Positions 27,203 through 36,597 of a stretch of 64,000 nt of DNA are shown piece after piece. Within the stretch, counting starts at the first letter, position 1, and each line of letters begins with the position of its first letter. Made by a program: the position numbers and the translations under genes. Origin of the DNA: an uncultured Eubacteriales bacterium (GTDB lineage: Bacteria; Bacillota; Clostridia; Oscillospirales; Acutalibacteraceae); contig CAKSHH010000009.1 of the NCBI GenBank assembly GCA_934456435.1, forward strand, positions 1 to 64,000. Direction: 5' to 3'. A model generated the notes under the pieces. That model did no database searches. It had not been told where the DNA came from and saw only the letters and a program-made list of their open reading frames with translations.

Positions 27203-28990
27203 ATGGAATTAACGACTAACAAGTCCGTACTTGACTGGATCAATGGTAAAGTTGACCTTGTTAAGCCTGACAAAATCGTATGGATCGACGGCTCTGAGGA
27301 GCAGCTCGACGCCCTCCGTAAGGAAGCTGTTGAAAGCGGTGAGATGATTAAGCTCAACGAGGAAAAGCTCCCCGGCTGCTATCTTCACAGAACAAAGCCG
27401 AACGACGTTGCCCGTGTTGAGGACAGAACTTTCATCTGCTCAAAGAAGCAGGAGAATGCAGGCCCGACCAACAACTGGTGCGATCCCGACGAGATGTATC
27501 AGAGACTTTATGATATCGCAAGAGATTCTTACAAGGGCAGAACGATGTATGTTATCCCGTTCTCAATGGGTCCGATTGGCTCTCCTCTTGCAAAGATCGG
27601 TATTGAGCTCACAGACTCAATCTATGTTGTTCTCAACATGGCTATCATGACACGTGTCGGCAAGAAGGTTCTTGACGTGCTCGGTGACAGCAACGATTGG
27701 GTTCGTGGCTTCCATGCAAAATGTGATGTTGATCCCGAAAAGAGATATATCTGCCAGTTCCCTGAGGACAACGCTATTATCTCCGTAAACTCTGCTTACG
27801 GCGGAAACGTTCTTCTCGGTAAAAAGTGCTTCGCTTTGAGAATTGCATCTTACCAGGGCTGGAAAGAGGGCTGGATGGCTGAGCACATGCTTATCCTCGG
27901 TCTCCAAAATCCTAAGGGCGAAGTTAAGTATGTTGCGGCTGCATTCCCGTCAGCCTGCGGCAAGACGAACCTCGCTATGCTTATTCCCCCGAAGTATCTT
28001 CAGGAGAAGGGCTACAAGATTTGGACAGTCGGCGACGATATCTCCTGGATGAGAATCGGTGCAGACGGCAGACTTTACGCTATCAACCCCGAAAACGGCT
28101 TCTTCGGCGTTGCTCCGGGAACAAATGCGAAGTCAAACTTCAATGCTCTTGAGTCCACAAAGAAGAACACAATCTTCACAAATGTTTGTCACAACCTTGA
28201 GGACAATACAGTTTGGTGGGAGGGTCTCAACAAGGATCTCCCGACAAACGCTATCGACTGGAGAGGCAACAAGTGGGATGCTTCAAAGTTCAATAAGGCT
28301 GACAAGAGCACCTATGCTGCTCACCCGAACTCAAGATTTACTGCTCCGGCTATCAACTGCCCGTGCATTTCTCCTGAGTTTGACAAGGGCGAGGGCGTGC
28401 CGATTTCAGCAATCATCTTCGGCGGACGCCGCGCAAAGTGCGCTCCGTTGGTTTACCAGTCAAAGAGCTGGGAGAACGGTGTATTCATCGGTTCTGCAAT
28501 GGCTTCCGAGACAACTGCCGCAGCCGCAGGTGCAGTAGGTGTTGTTCGCCGTGACCCGATGGCTATGCTTCCGTTCTGCGGATATCACATGGCTGACTAC
28601 TTCCAGCATTGGCTCGACATGGGCAAGAAGCTCGGCGACAAGGCTCCCAAGATCTTCAATGTAAACTGGTTCCGTACCGACGATGAGGGCAACTTCATTT
28701 GGCCTGGATTCGGCGACAATATGCGTGTTCTTAACTGGATCGTTGACCGCTGCGAGGGCAAGGCTGACGCAACAGAGACAGCTATCGGTTATGTTCCGAA
28801 GCCGGAGGATATCGACCTCACAGACCTTGATATGGATATTGAGACTCTCAAGTCGATCCTTGATGTTGATAAGGACACATGGACAAAGGAAGCTGCCGAG
28901 ATCGAGGAGCACTACAAGAAGTTTGGCGACAAGCTTCCGCAGGAGCTCAGAGATCAGCTTGAAACACTCAAGGCAAACCTTAACAAATAA
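27203..28990 (+). CDS. pckG: Phosphoenolpyruvate carboxykinase (GTP)
   Basis: This 595-residue protein is the GTP-dependent type (distinct from the ATP type). Seen are the kinase-type loop FPSACGKTNLAM and the metal/substrate segments VNSAYGGN and GDDISWM. Further on, FGGRRAKCAPL, GSAMASETTAAA and NWFRTDDEGNFIWPGFGDN are hallmarks of this family. It interconverts oxaloacetate with PEP, GTP/GDP and CO2. In anaerobes it often runs in the PEP-carboxylating direction. It has its own promoter and terminator and is flanked by two copies of a palindromic repeat. Confidence 0.97.
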   Translation: MELTTNKSVLDWINGKVDLVKPDKIVWIDGSEEQLDALRKEAVESGEMIKLNEEKLPGCYLHRTKPNDVARVEDRTFICSKKQENAGPTNNWCDPDEMYQRLYDIARDSYKGRTMYVIPFSMGPIGSPLAKIGIELTDSIYVVLNMAIMTRVGKKVLDVLGDSNDWVRGFHAKCDVDPEKRYICQFPEDNAIISVNSAYGGNVLLGKKCFALRIASYQGWKEGWMAEHMLILGLQNPKGEVKYVAAAFPSACGKTNLAMLIPPKYLQEKGYKIWTVGDDISWMRIGADGRLYAINPENGFFGVAPGTNAKSNFNALESTKKNTIFTNVCHNLEDNTVWWEGLNKDLPTNAIDWRGNKWDASKFNKADKSTYAAHPNSRFTAPAINCPCISPEFDKGEGVPISAIIFGGRRAKCAPLVYQSKSWENGVFIGSAMASETTAAAAGAVGVVRRDPMAMLPFCGYHMADYFQHWLDMGKKLGDKAPKIFNVNWFRTDDEGNFIWPGFGDNMRVLNWIVDRCEGKADATETAIGYVPKPEDIDLTDLDMDIETLKSILDVDKDTWTKEAAEIEEHYKKFGDKLPQELRDQLETLKANLNK

Positions 28991-29049
28991 ATCCTTGCGT
29001 TTTAGCAGGTCTGTCGGTTTCAGCACTGATTGAAAACTGAAAATGTTTA

Positions 29050-29096
29050 AAGGCTATATTCACAATTCATTGCTTGTTGTGATTATAGCCTTTTTT
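29050..29096 (+). terminator. Terminator of pckG
   Basis: AAGGCTATATTCACAA pairs with TTGTGATTATAGCCTT, with two bulged or mismatched bases, followed by a T-run. It belongs to the GCTATAA family. Confidence 0.85.
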
Positions 29097-29160
29097 ATAC
29101 GTTATTTTATTTTTTGCGACTTCGTGTGAATTGCTGAAACTTTTTTTCTTGAATCCAATG

Positions 29161-29251
29161 TTTCCTCGGCACGATGTGGGCATCGTGCCCTACGACAAGC
29201 ATTGCCAAAACCTAAACCGTAGGGTGTGATGCCCACATCACACCGAGGAAA
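29161..29251. repeat. Palindromic repeat, copy 2 (GATGTGGGCATC family)
   Basis: The longest copy, bounded by TTTCCTCGG and CCGAGGAAA. Its arms hold GATGTGGGCATCGTGCCCTA and its near-reverse complement. Confidence 0.88.
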
Positions 29252-29453
29252 ATTTAACCTTAAAAGAAAAAGCCCTTAAGCTAATGAGATTGCTCATCAG
29301 AGGGCGGCTGGACAGGTTATCATACGAAGTGCAACTGGAAAAGTCAAGAAAAGTGCAGTCGGTAAATACCCTAAATAATGAAAAAATAAGATAACCGAAT
29401 CTGTTTTCAGGAGTGGAGCGTAGCGGAACGGAGGAAAACAGATTCGCGCCGCC

Positions 29454-30293
29454 TCATGCGACAGTCAAATTTTTATGTGCCGCCGCCCACTCCCTGTACT
29501 TTACCGGCGATAATCCGTACGAATTTGTTGTATATACTCGAATCCGATTGTAGTATATAAACACATATCTGAAAATAATCGTCTTTACTTCTTCTCTTGT
29601 GTGCTTGTATGCCGCAATTCGGTATATCTTCTCTTTTTTTAGTGTCGCAAAGAAGCTTTCCATTCTTGCGTTGTCAAAATAATGCCCTGCTCCGCTCAGA
29701 CTCTGTATCATTCCGCTGTCGGCAAGCGCTTTCCTGAATGCTTCACTTGTGTACTGACTTCCTCTGTCACTGTGAAATATCGTGCCGCTCAGTTTGCTGC
29801 CGTATTTTTCTTTCAGCTGCTTTACCGTCGCAATACACAATTCTTTTTTCATGTTTTCTCCAATCTCAAGCGCAAGTATTTCTCCGTTAAAGCAGTCAAG
29901 CACTGCTGAAGTATACAGCTTCCCGTCGCTGCACTGTATTTCGGTTATATCCGAAAGAACCTTTTTCAGCGGATATTCCGCTTTGAAATCTCTTTTTATC
30001 AAGTTCTCTCTTTCTTGTATTTCGGTTGTCGCTTTGGTTATTCCATGCGGTATACGACGCTTCTGGATCAATCCCATTTCTTTCATTGTACGCCGAACAG
30101 TGCTTTTGCTTGTTTCTATACCGACTTCATTTAACGCTATTCTCATTCGTTCTACGCCGTAATTATCGTTGTCGGGATGCTTGTCTATGATTTTTTGTAT
30201 TTCAACCGAAAGAAGCTGACGTGAGGATGGCTTCCCTCTGTTTTTCAGCCACCTGTAATATCCCGACTCACTGACTTTTAATTCCTTGCACAT
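29454..30293 (-). CDS. IS3-family transposase OrfB (DDE catalytic part)
   Basis: This 279-residue protein is the rve/DDE integrase domain. The catalytic aspartates are in LSDITEI and HSDRGSQYTS, and the glutamate in NARMESFFATLKKE. An HTH_21-like N-terminal segment is present (VERMRIALNEVGIETS). The frame is open upstream of the listed ATG and overlaps the end of OrfA (readable as ERHLFIIRHKCKYTVKGMCK), so the natural product is probably an OrfAB fusion made by -1 frameshifting. No internal stop was seen, so it looks intact. Confidence 0.93.
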   Translation of the reverse strand: MCKELKVSESGYYRWLKNRGKPSSRQLLSVEIQKIIDKHPDNDNYGVERMRIALNEVGIETSKSTVRRTMKEMGLIQKRRIPHGITKATTEIQERENLIKRDFKAEYPLKKVLSDITEIQCSDGKLYTSAVLDCFNGEILALEIGENMKKELCIATVKQLKEKYGSKLSGTIFHSDRGSQYTSEAFRKALADSGMIQSLSGAGHYFDNARMESFFATLKKEKIYRIAAYKHTREEVKTIIFRYVFIYYNRIRVYTTNSYGLSPVKYREWAAAHKNLTVA

Positions 30294-30352
30294 TCCTTTG
30301 ACGGTATATTTGCACTTGTGCCTTATGATAAACAGATGCCGTTCGCTTGCTT

Positions 30353-30631
30353 TTACTTCTTCCGGTCTTTTGCGAAAAAACCGAGTGCATCTTTCAAAAT
30401 CTCATTCGCTTGTCGCAGTTCCGCGTTTTCTTTTTCCAGCTCCCGGTTACGAACCCTCAGCTCGGTCTCATTTAATTCCGTTCCGTTAATTTTCGGCTTG
30501 TGCTTACTGTGGTTTCTCCAATCTGCAAGCGTGTAATATGGTATTCCTAACTGTGCCGCTGCTTTTTTATTTCCGATCTCATCCGATAATCGGATTGCCT
30601 CTCGCTTAAATTCTTCGCTGTACTTTGTCAT
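30353..30631 (-). CDS. IS3-family transposase OrfA
   Basis: This 92-residue protein has an HTH_Tnp_1 domain (EEFKREAIRLSDE, then GNKKAAAQLGIPYYTLADWR) and a leucine-zipper-like C-terminus. A T6C run and an A4G run near its end are candidate slippery sites for -1 frameshifting into OrfB. Confidence 0.93.
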   Translation of the reverse strand: MTKYSEEFKREAIRLSDEIGNKKAAAQLGIPYYTLADWRNHSKHKPKINGTELNETELRVRNRELEKENAELRQANEILKDALGFFAKDRKK

Positions 30632-30700
30632 TTTTCAAACACCTTTCTTTTCTTTTTATCAGCCTTTTGGGTGTTTGTCGACTCTACTTTTATTGTACTA

Positions 30701-30880
30701 CTCCATAAAATATTTAAACCTGTGCACATAAGCTATGCCGTCATCAAATTTTTTCAAAAAAGTTGCGGTAGCTTTAACGTTGCCAAAGCCTACAAGACCT
30801 ATTGATTCAAAGCCAAATGGGTCACATCTATTTACAACGCAGATGTGTAGATAAAAGATAAATGTATACTCACTTGACTT
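30701..30880 (-). pseudogene. Possible gene fragment next to the IS
   Basis: On the minus strand a frame without a start reads about 60 codons (including CDPFGFESIGLVGFGN and ATATFLKKFDDGIAY) and hits a stop created at the IS end. It may be the remnant of a gene cut by the insertion. I do not recognise it, and no continuation was found beyond the IS. Confidence 0.25.
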
Positions 30881-30902
30881 AATTTATCCAAAATGTTATA
30901 CT
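30874..30902 (+). promoter_or_regulatory. Promoter of the licD gene
   Basis: TTGACT (30874-30879) and TATACT (30897-30902) are 17 bases apart. The roughly 150-base leader contains an 8-bp hairpin, CACCAAAA (30968-30975) with TTTTGGTG (30997-31004). Confidence 0.75.
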
Positions 30903-31055
30903 ACATTGTGCAATTAAACGTTATATTCTGGACACTAAAGAACAAGATTTATATTATACATGTAAAACACCAAAATTATTTTATCTTAAAAATCGGTTTT
31001 GGTGGCTTGTATCTAAAAGATTAAAAAGTATATTTCTTAAATAGGAGAGATTACA

Positions 31056-31874
31056 GTGAACGATATTCAAAAATGTGAGCTTGAAATACTTATTGCAGTA
31101 GATAAGGTTTGCAAAGAAAACAAAATAGAATATATGCTTAGCGGCGGAACTCTCATAGGCGCAATACGACACAAAGGATTTATTCCGTGGGATGATGATA
31201 TTGACATAATGATGACCATAGATAACTATAAAAAATTTTTGAAAATTGGTCAAAAAGCTCTCGGCAATAAATTTTTTATTCAAACAACATATACCGACTA
31301 TTGGTACAGAACTCATGCCAAAGTCAGAATGAACGGAACAACTGCAATCGAAAAGGAGTTTTTAAATTGTAAAATGCACCAAGGCATTTGGATAGATATT
31401 TTCCCGATTATAGGGGCAAAAAATGATCCAAAATGGCTTAAACGCATGAACACCGCAACAAAATTCAGAAATGCAATCGTCAGCGACGAATATGTTACGG
31501 GAGAGCTTAGAAATAAAGATTATGAAATTAATCCCAAAACCAAGCTGATTATGAGCCTACCGCGTAAAATCAGATTGGCGATTGCCAAAATTATTGATAG
31601 TATAACAATGCAAAAATACGGTAAGTACGACTTGGCAGCTTATCTATGGGGGTACGGCACTATTATGCCGAAATTCAGCAATGATCAATTCGATGGCACC
31701 GTTCTTGTTGATTTTGAAGGTCTTAAGTTCCCCGCTCCGGCTAAATGGGACCAATACTTAAGACTGGAATACGGCGATTACATGACCCCTCCTCCCGAAG
31801 ATAAGCGAAATTCAGGTCATACTCTTTTATATATTGATACAAATAAGAATTACACAGAATACACAAAAAAATAA
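31056..31874 (+). CDS. licD: LicD-family phosphotransferase
   Basis: This 272-residue protein starts at GTG 31056 behind AGGAGA. The family core is clear: LSGGTLIGAIRHKGFIPWDD and the following DID metal motif, later RLEYGDYM and PPPEDKRNSGH. LicD enzymes transfer phosphocholine from CDP-choline to surface glycans (teichoic acids in Gram-positives). It would complete a pathway with the lic genes at 5894-9907, 22 kb away. It has its own promoter and terminator. Transfer of other groups (ribitol phosphate in eukaryotic relatives) cannot be excluded. Confidence 0.88.
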   Translation: MNDIQKCELEILIAVDKVCKENKIEYMLSGGTLIGAIRHKGFIPWDDDIDIMMTIDNYKKFLKIGQKALGNKFFIQTTYTDYWYRTHAKVRMNGTTAIEKEFLNCKMHQGIWIDIFPIIGAKNDPKWLKRMNTATKFRNAIVSDEYVTGELRNKDYEINPKTKLIMSLPRKIRLAIAKIIDSITMQKYGKYDLAAYLWGYGTIMPKFSNDQFDGTVLVDFEGLKFPAPAKWDQYLRLEYGDYMTPPPEDKRNSGHTLLYIDTNKNYTEYTKK

Positions 31875-31888
31875 ATTAAATTGTTGCT

Positions 31889-31935
31889 GTTGTCGCACTT
31901 CAAATTTAAAATCTGAAGTGCGGCAATATTTTTTA
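31889..31935 (+). terminator. Terminator of licD
   Basis: GTCGCACTTCA pairs with TGAAGTGCGGC, followed by a T-rich tract (AATATTTTTT). Confidence 0.85.
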
Positions 31936-32093
31936 AACTCTTGACTTTCCACTTGTTACAGATTTTTCTGAGATGAAAAACGGTGCTCGAACTTCCTTGA
32001 CAAGGTGAGATTATATGATTTTCGCAAACTTAACTCCTCAAAAAAACATGTTTTGTCTCTTTTGAAAAATTGTATCAAAGCAAGCGGATTTGT

Positions 32094-32122
32094 TTGACTT
32101 AACAGATTTTATTTGATAAAAT
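32094..32122 (+). promoter_or_regulatory. Promoter of the CotH-dockerin gene
   Basis: TTGACT (32094-32099) and TAAAAT (32117-32122) are 17 bases apart. AAGGAGG follows before ATG 32148. Nothing else was seen in 31936-32093. Confidence 0.65.
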
Positions 32123-32147
32123 AAAATAGACTATAAGGAGGGCGAAT

Positions 32148-35100
32148 ATGAGAAAAGTAATTTCAGTTTTGATGTCCCTTGTTTTTATAATGAGCTGTGT
32201 GCCCATGACAACGTTTGCCACGGAAATAAAAGATGCAGATGCGGTGACGGGAAATAATAAATCAAAAGTTTATACGGCGAATACAGACGATGTGTTCTTT
32301 GCTGAGGGCTATGCCAAGGTCGGTAAGCCGCTTAATGTTATGCTTAAAAGCGGTGGAACCGATTTTTATTGCAAATGGTATGTCGACGGTGAGCAGATAA
32401 GCAATCCGGGTCAATCCTATATTCCCGTGGAATCCGATTTAGAGTCGATGGTGACCGCCGAGGCTTACGGAGCGGACGGAAACCTGATCGGCACGGTAAA
32501 CATGCTCGTCAGCAAGCTTCCGGTAATGTACATTGAAATTGACGGAAGAGAGGAGCTTGTCCAAAAGGAAACCAGACTGCGCGCGTCGATGAAGCTTCAG
32601 GGCAATGACGAGTTCAGCGACAGCTCCGTTCTTTATGACGGTGAGATGGAGATCAAGGGCAGGGGAAATTCCACCTGGCTCACAAACAAAAAGCCATATA
32701 AAATCAAGCTGGACAGCAAGAGCGATTTGCTCGGAATGGGCAAAAACAAGCATTGGGTGCTTTTGTCCAACCCTTATGACAAGTCGCTTTCGAGAAACAA
32801 GCTTATATATGACCTTGCCGCCGATATGGGGCTTGCTGCGATGAGCTCGCAATGGATCGACGTTGTGATGAACGGAAAGGTCGTCGGCAATTACCTGCTC
32901 TGTGAGCACATCAGAATCGGTGAAACCAGAGTGAATATAACGAACTGGGACGATATTGCCGAGGACGCGGCAAAGGCGATTTACAAGGCCAATAAGAAAA
33001 CTATGTCCAAAGATGAGCGCGATGAGCTGATCGATATTATGACGGATAATATGGACTGGGTGGCGGACGGAACGATCACCTACAAGGGAAAAATGTATAC
33101 GGTTGCGGATTACTATGACGTTCCGAACGCCAATGGCGGATATATTCTTGAGACGGTAAGTTACGACGGAAAATATTTCACTTCGCAAAAGGGTACAGCC
33201 GTTTCCGTGAGCAAGCCGGAGGGAATCGGAAAGGAAATGCTTTCAGGCATTAAGAATTACTATTCCGCTTACGAAAATGCGATTTATTCCGAGGATTTTT
33301 GCTCGCAGTATGACGGTCAAAAGGTCAGATACAACGATCTTGCCGACATTGAGTCTCTTGCAAAAGAGGTTTTGCTTAACGAAATTTTCCAGAACCAGGA
33401 CTTTACAAGTTACAGTACATATATGTACAAGGATATTGACGGTAAGCTGATTGCCGGACCGGTATGGGATCTTGATATGAGCAGCGACAACTCGTCGTAC
33501 TCATATTCCCACAATAAATGGGTTATTTTCGGAAGAAAATACGTAAAATATTTGGCTAAGGACCCGGTATTTTTAAATGAGGTGTATAAGGCTTATCGTC
33601 AATACCGCTACACGGCGATAGCGGATATGCTGAAGCCGGGCGGAGATTTTGACACAGCGTTCAAAAAGATTTATGAGTCGGGAACGAATGACATGATGCT
33701 GTGGAACAGCGGCTCCGACTTTGAGAAAGAAATAGAAAATTTCCGACTTTGGCTCAGCCGCAGACTGGACTGGATCGACAGCAAAATGACGAGCTTTGAA
33801 GCGTTCTATGCCTCGGTAAACGGAACGCAGATAAACAATTCGGGTGCATTGACGCTTTCACTTGACGGCTCGGAGCTTAAAATTCTGTCCGACAGCACGG
33901 ATGTGGAGGAATTTGAGGTTTATATAAACGGAATCAAGGTAAACGAGTTCCCGTTCAGCGAGGAGAAAACTGTTTCAATCGGCACAGTTGAGGAGAACAG
34001 CGTTGTTTCGGTTGCAAGCTACGGCGCGGACGGCGAATACATAGGAACCTCATACGTTACGAATTACAAAGAACCGTCCTATCTTAAAATCACCGCGAAG
34101 CCCGAAAAGCTGACATATTCGGCAGGCGAGGACATAGACCTCGGCGGGCTGGAGCTCAAGGCTGTTTATTCCGACGGCACCGAGGTAAGTGTTGAACCTG
34201 AAGCGGCAATTTCATACGTAAGCGATTGTCTCGGCTCACAGAATCCTGTGTACGGCAAAATAACGGACGAAATCGGCTATACTTATGTTTCTCTCAGATA
34301 CCGCGGCGCAAGGGCTGACTATATGATTACACGCACTCAAAACGAGGACGCGGACAGAGTGAACGCGATGATAGCGGCTTTGCCGGAAGAAAATATCGCA
34401 GACAATCTGGACTTGATATTTGAAGCAAAGCAGGCTTATGACGCGCTGAGCGACTCGGCGAAGAAAAAAGTTACCGATTCGTCAAAGCTTGACAAAGCGA
34501 TGAAAAAGGTCGATGAGCTTGCGGAAAACAGCGAGTCTCCGATAATCGGCTGTTACATTGATAAGCTCGGACGAATAAATCAGAGAAACAAAATTGTTGT
34601 CGTCGCAACAGGCACCCCGAATAAAATTCGAGTTTTTTGCGATGGCAGTTCCGCTACATTCACGGCAAGCAATTTAACGTCGTGTATAGGCAACAAACAA
34701 ATCGGCAATTACAGCCTGATAACAATTCCGTATATCGTTCACGGCGAAAAAATAACGCTGGGCGCATTTTACAAAAACACGCAAAAGGGTGAACTGTATT
34801 CGTTTGACACGAAGCTTGCCGTTGAGAACAGAAGTCAGATGGTAACATCGCTGTCGTATCCGAAAACTCTCGCTTCCACTCAGAAAACGGCGGAGGTAAA
34901 GCTCGGATTAAACGAACGCGTCGAAAAGGTCAAGGTTACGGCGGACGGAAAAACCGTGACGGCCGAAGCCAAGAAAAACACGGCGGCAGTAATGATGAAA
35001 TTCAGTACTGCAGGAGTTAAAAATTTGGAGATCAGCTACTATGCCGACCGCGAGTGGCACAGCTACAAATCAGTTTCGGTTTATGTCAGAGAGACAAAGG

Positions 35101-35987
35101 CGGTAGCAAAGCTTTGGGCTGTTGATTATCCGAGTGAAACGGCGGAGGACGAGGTTCAGATCTATGTTGCAACTTCGCTTGCCGTCGGTTCAGTTAAGCT
35201 TATCAGCGACGGAGATATAATGCTGAATGCAGTCGTCAAGGACAATGTAAAAATTTGGCAATGCACGGTCAAAACGGACACGGCTAAAGAATATCGGCTT
35301 TATGTTGATTCGCAGGACACGGGACGCACGGTTGCTATTGCGAAGCTGGATAAGCTTCTGATAGAGGACGGTACACTTGTAAAGTGCCGCGTTAAAGGCG
35401 GTGAAGTCTATATTCCTGCCGCGGTCAATGCCGTCAACAGTGATGCATTCAGCGGATTTAACGGCACTTTGTATTGCTACAAGGATTCTGCCGCTCAGAA
35501 TTTTGCCGAGCAGAACGGCATTAAATATGTCAACTACGGCTGTGAAATTAACATAGACGATGAGCTTGTGATGACAGGCGGAGAAAAACGCACGGTTGAG
35601 CTTTTGGCGGCACAGATTCTTCCGCCCGATTTCAGCATTACCGTGACATCGGACAACGACTCTGTCGTATCCGTCGGAGATGACTCGTTTACGGCGGTGA
35701 ATCCGGGATACGCAAGGGTTAGAATCACGAGCGCGGACGGACTTGTGAACCGCGAGGTCAGAATCTATGTCGGCGGCGGATACACAAAGGGTGACGTCAA
35801 CGCGGACGGAAGCATAAACTCCTACGATGCGCTGATGATACTTAGAGGTACTGTCGGACTCACCGAGCTAAACAGCGGAGAGAGGTCGGCAGCGGATATC
35901 AACGGCGACGGCGCGATAAACTCTGTTGACGCCCTCATTGCACTCCAGATATCGGCACAGATTACCTCAATTTGGAATTACATATAA
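32148..35987 (+). CDS. Secreted CotH-kinase protein with Ig-like and dockerin-like domains
   Basis: This 1279-residue protein has a signal peptide (about 1-25). The CotH domain spans about 130-550: GRGNSTW, KKPYKIKL, LLGMGKNKHWVLLSNPYDKS, and the acidic motif GPVWDLDMSSDN. CotH proteins are atypical kinases that phosphorylate spore-coat or surface proteins. An Ig-like domain follows (KPEKLTYSAGEDIDLGGLEL), then a region I cannot assign, then a dockerin-like pair of calcium loops (GDVNADGSINSYDAL and ADINGDGAINSVDAL). The dockerin could anchor it to a cohesin partner such as the 21445 protein; that pairing is inference. Confidence 0.85.
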   Translation: MRKVISVLMSLVFIMSCVPMTTFATEIKDADAVTGNNKSKVYTANTDDVFFAEGYAKVGKPLNVMLKSGGTDFYCKWYVDGEQISNPGQSYIPVESDLESMVTAEAYGADGNLIGTVNMLVSKLPVMYIEIDGREELVQKETRLRASMKLQGNDEFSDSSVLYDGEMEIKGRGNSTWLTNKKPYKIKLDSKSDLLGMGKNKHWVLLSNPYDKSLSRNKLIYDLAADMGLAAMSSQWIDVVMNGKVVGNYLLCEHIRIGETRVNITNWDDIAEDAAKAIYKANKKTMSKDERDELIDIMTDNMDWVADGTITYKGKMYTVADYYDVPNANGGYILETVSYDGKYFTSQKGTAVSVSKPEGIGKEMLSGIKNYYSAYENAIYSEDFCSQYDGQKVRYNDLADIESLAKEVLLNEIFQNQDFTSYSTYMYKDIDGKLIAGPVWDLDMSSDNSSYSYSHNKWVIFGRKYVKYLAKDPVFLNEVYKAYRQYRYTAIADMLKPGGDFDTAFKKIYESGTNDMMLWNSGSDFEKEIENFRLWLSRRLDWIDSKMTSFEAFYASVNGTQINNSGALTLSLDGSELKILSDSTDVEEFEVYINGIKVNEFPFSEEKTVSIGTVEENSVVSVASYGADGEYIGTSYVTNYKEPSYLKITAKPEKLTYSAGEDIDLGGLELKAVYSDGTEVSVEPEAAISYVSDCLGSQNPVYGKITDEIGYTYVSLRYRGARADYMITRTQNEDADRVNAMIAALPEENIADNLDLIFEAKQAYDALSDSAKKKVTDSSKLDKAMKKVDELAENSESPIIGCYIDKLGRINQRNKIVVVATGTPNKIRVFCDGSSATFTASNLTSCIGNKQIGNYSLITIPYIVHGEKITLGAFYKNTQKGELYSFDTKLAVENRSQMVTSLSYPKTLASTQKTAEVKLGLNERVEKVKVTADGKTVTAEAKKNTAAVMMKFSTAGVKNLEISYYADREWHSYKSVSVYVRETKAVAKLWAVDYPSETAEDEVQIYVATSLAVGSVKLISDGDIMLNAVVKDNVKIWQCTVKTDTAKEYRLYVDSQDTGRTVAIAKLDKLLIEDGTLVKCRVKGGEVYIPAAVNAVNSDAFSGFNGTLYCYKDSAAQNFAEQNGIKYVNYGCEINIDDELVMTGGEKRTVELLAAQILPPDFSITVTSDNDSVVSVGDDSFTAVNPGYARVRITSADGLVNREVRIYVGGGYTKGDVNADGSINSYDALMILRGTVGLTELNSGERSAADINGDGAINSVDALIALQISAQITSIWNYI

Positions 35988-36001
35988 CCTTTATGCATAA
36001 A

Positions 36002-36037
36002 AAAGCTGTCTCACCTTGTCGGTGGGACAGCCTTTTT
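36002..36037. terminator. Bidirectional terminator
   Basis: GCTGTCtCACC (36005-36015) pairs with GGTGgGACAGC (36021-36031), with T-runs on both sides. It serves the CotH gene and the end of the minus-strand V-ATPase operon. Confidence 0.85.
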
Positions 36038-36047
36038 GCTATTTAAT

Positions 36048-36593
36048 TTACTGAACCTTTAAAAGGTCATACAACTGTTCGTACTTTTCCTGTGAGTATT
36101 CCTTGTCGGAAGAAAAAGAAGTATTGCCCGCAATTTCAATTACTTCGCTTTTTTCGCCGTTAAAGAATTTCTTTGCATAGCGGTTGATGCGATACAAGGC
36201 CTCGCCGTAGTTGTCAAGCTCATCGGAGCTGAGCTTATCGGACATTGCCTTGATTTCGTCCGCGAGTCCGTCAATATCGGCTGATGAGGAAAAGGCGATA
36301 AGTCTGAGCGCAAGAGCGGCGGCCTTTGCGGAAGAACCTGCCGTACCCGACTCAAAGCCTGCAATGTCGTCGAAAATGTCTTCAATCGTGTCCTCTTTTT
36401 CCTTGGGAGCCGTTGTTGTTTCCGGTTCGCTTTCGGTTGTTGTTTCCGGCTCGGTTGTGATAACGGGAGCAGGGACTGTTGTGGTCGCGGTGGTCGGTTC
36501 ATCCTTTTTGAACGAGACGGAGCACGCCGTGAGTGAGGAGACAACAAGAATAAATGCTGAAACAAGTGCTATGGTTTTGATTGCTTTTGCCAT
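36048..36593 (-). CDS. Small lipoprotein at the end of the V-ATPase operon
   Basis: This 181-residue protein starts at ATG 36593. A signal peptide ends in the lipobox LTAC. It is followed by a Thr/Glu/Pro-rich linker (about 30-65) and a helical, acidic C-terminal domain. I do not recognise the domain. The gene begins five bases after the atpD stop, so it should be co-transcribed with the ATPase, which normally has no lipoprotein subunit. It ends at a terminator. Confidence 0.7.
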   Translation of the reverse strand: MAKAIKTIALVSAFILVVSSLTACSVSFKKDEPTTATTTVPAPVITTEPETTTESEPETTTAPKEKEDTIEDIFDDIAGFESGTAGSSAKAAALALRLIAFSSSADIDGLADEIKAMSDKLSSDELDNYGEALYRINRYAKKFFNGEKSEVIEIAGNTSFSSDKEYSQEKYEQLYDLLKVQ

Positions 36594-36597
36594 AAAA

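Larger units (their letters stand above)
29325..30703 (-). mobile_element. IS3-family insertion sequence
   Basis: OrfA and OrfB are in the usual order on the minus strand, in relative -1 frame. Imperfect terminal inverted repeats can be aligned: near 29326 GAAGTGCAAcTggAAAAGT, and near 30700 (read on the minus strand) GTAGTACAATAAAAGTAGAG. Exact ends and target duplication could not be fixed. The total of about 1.38 kb fits the family. Confidence 0.85.
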
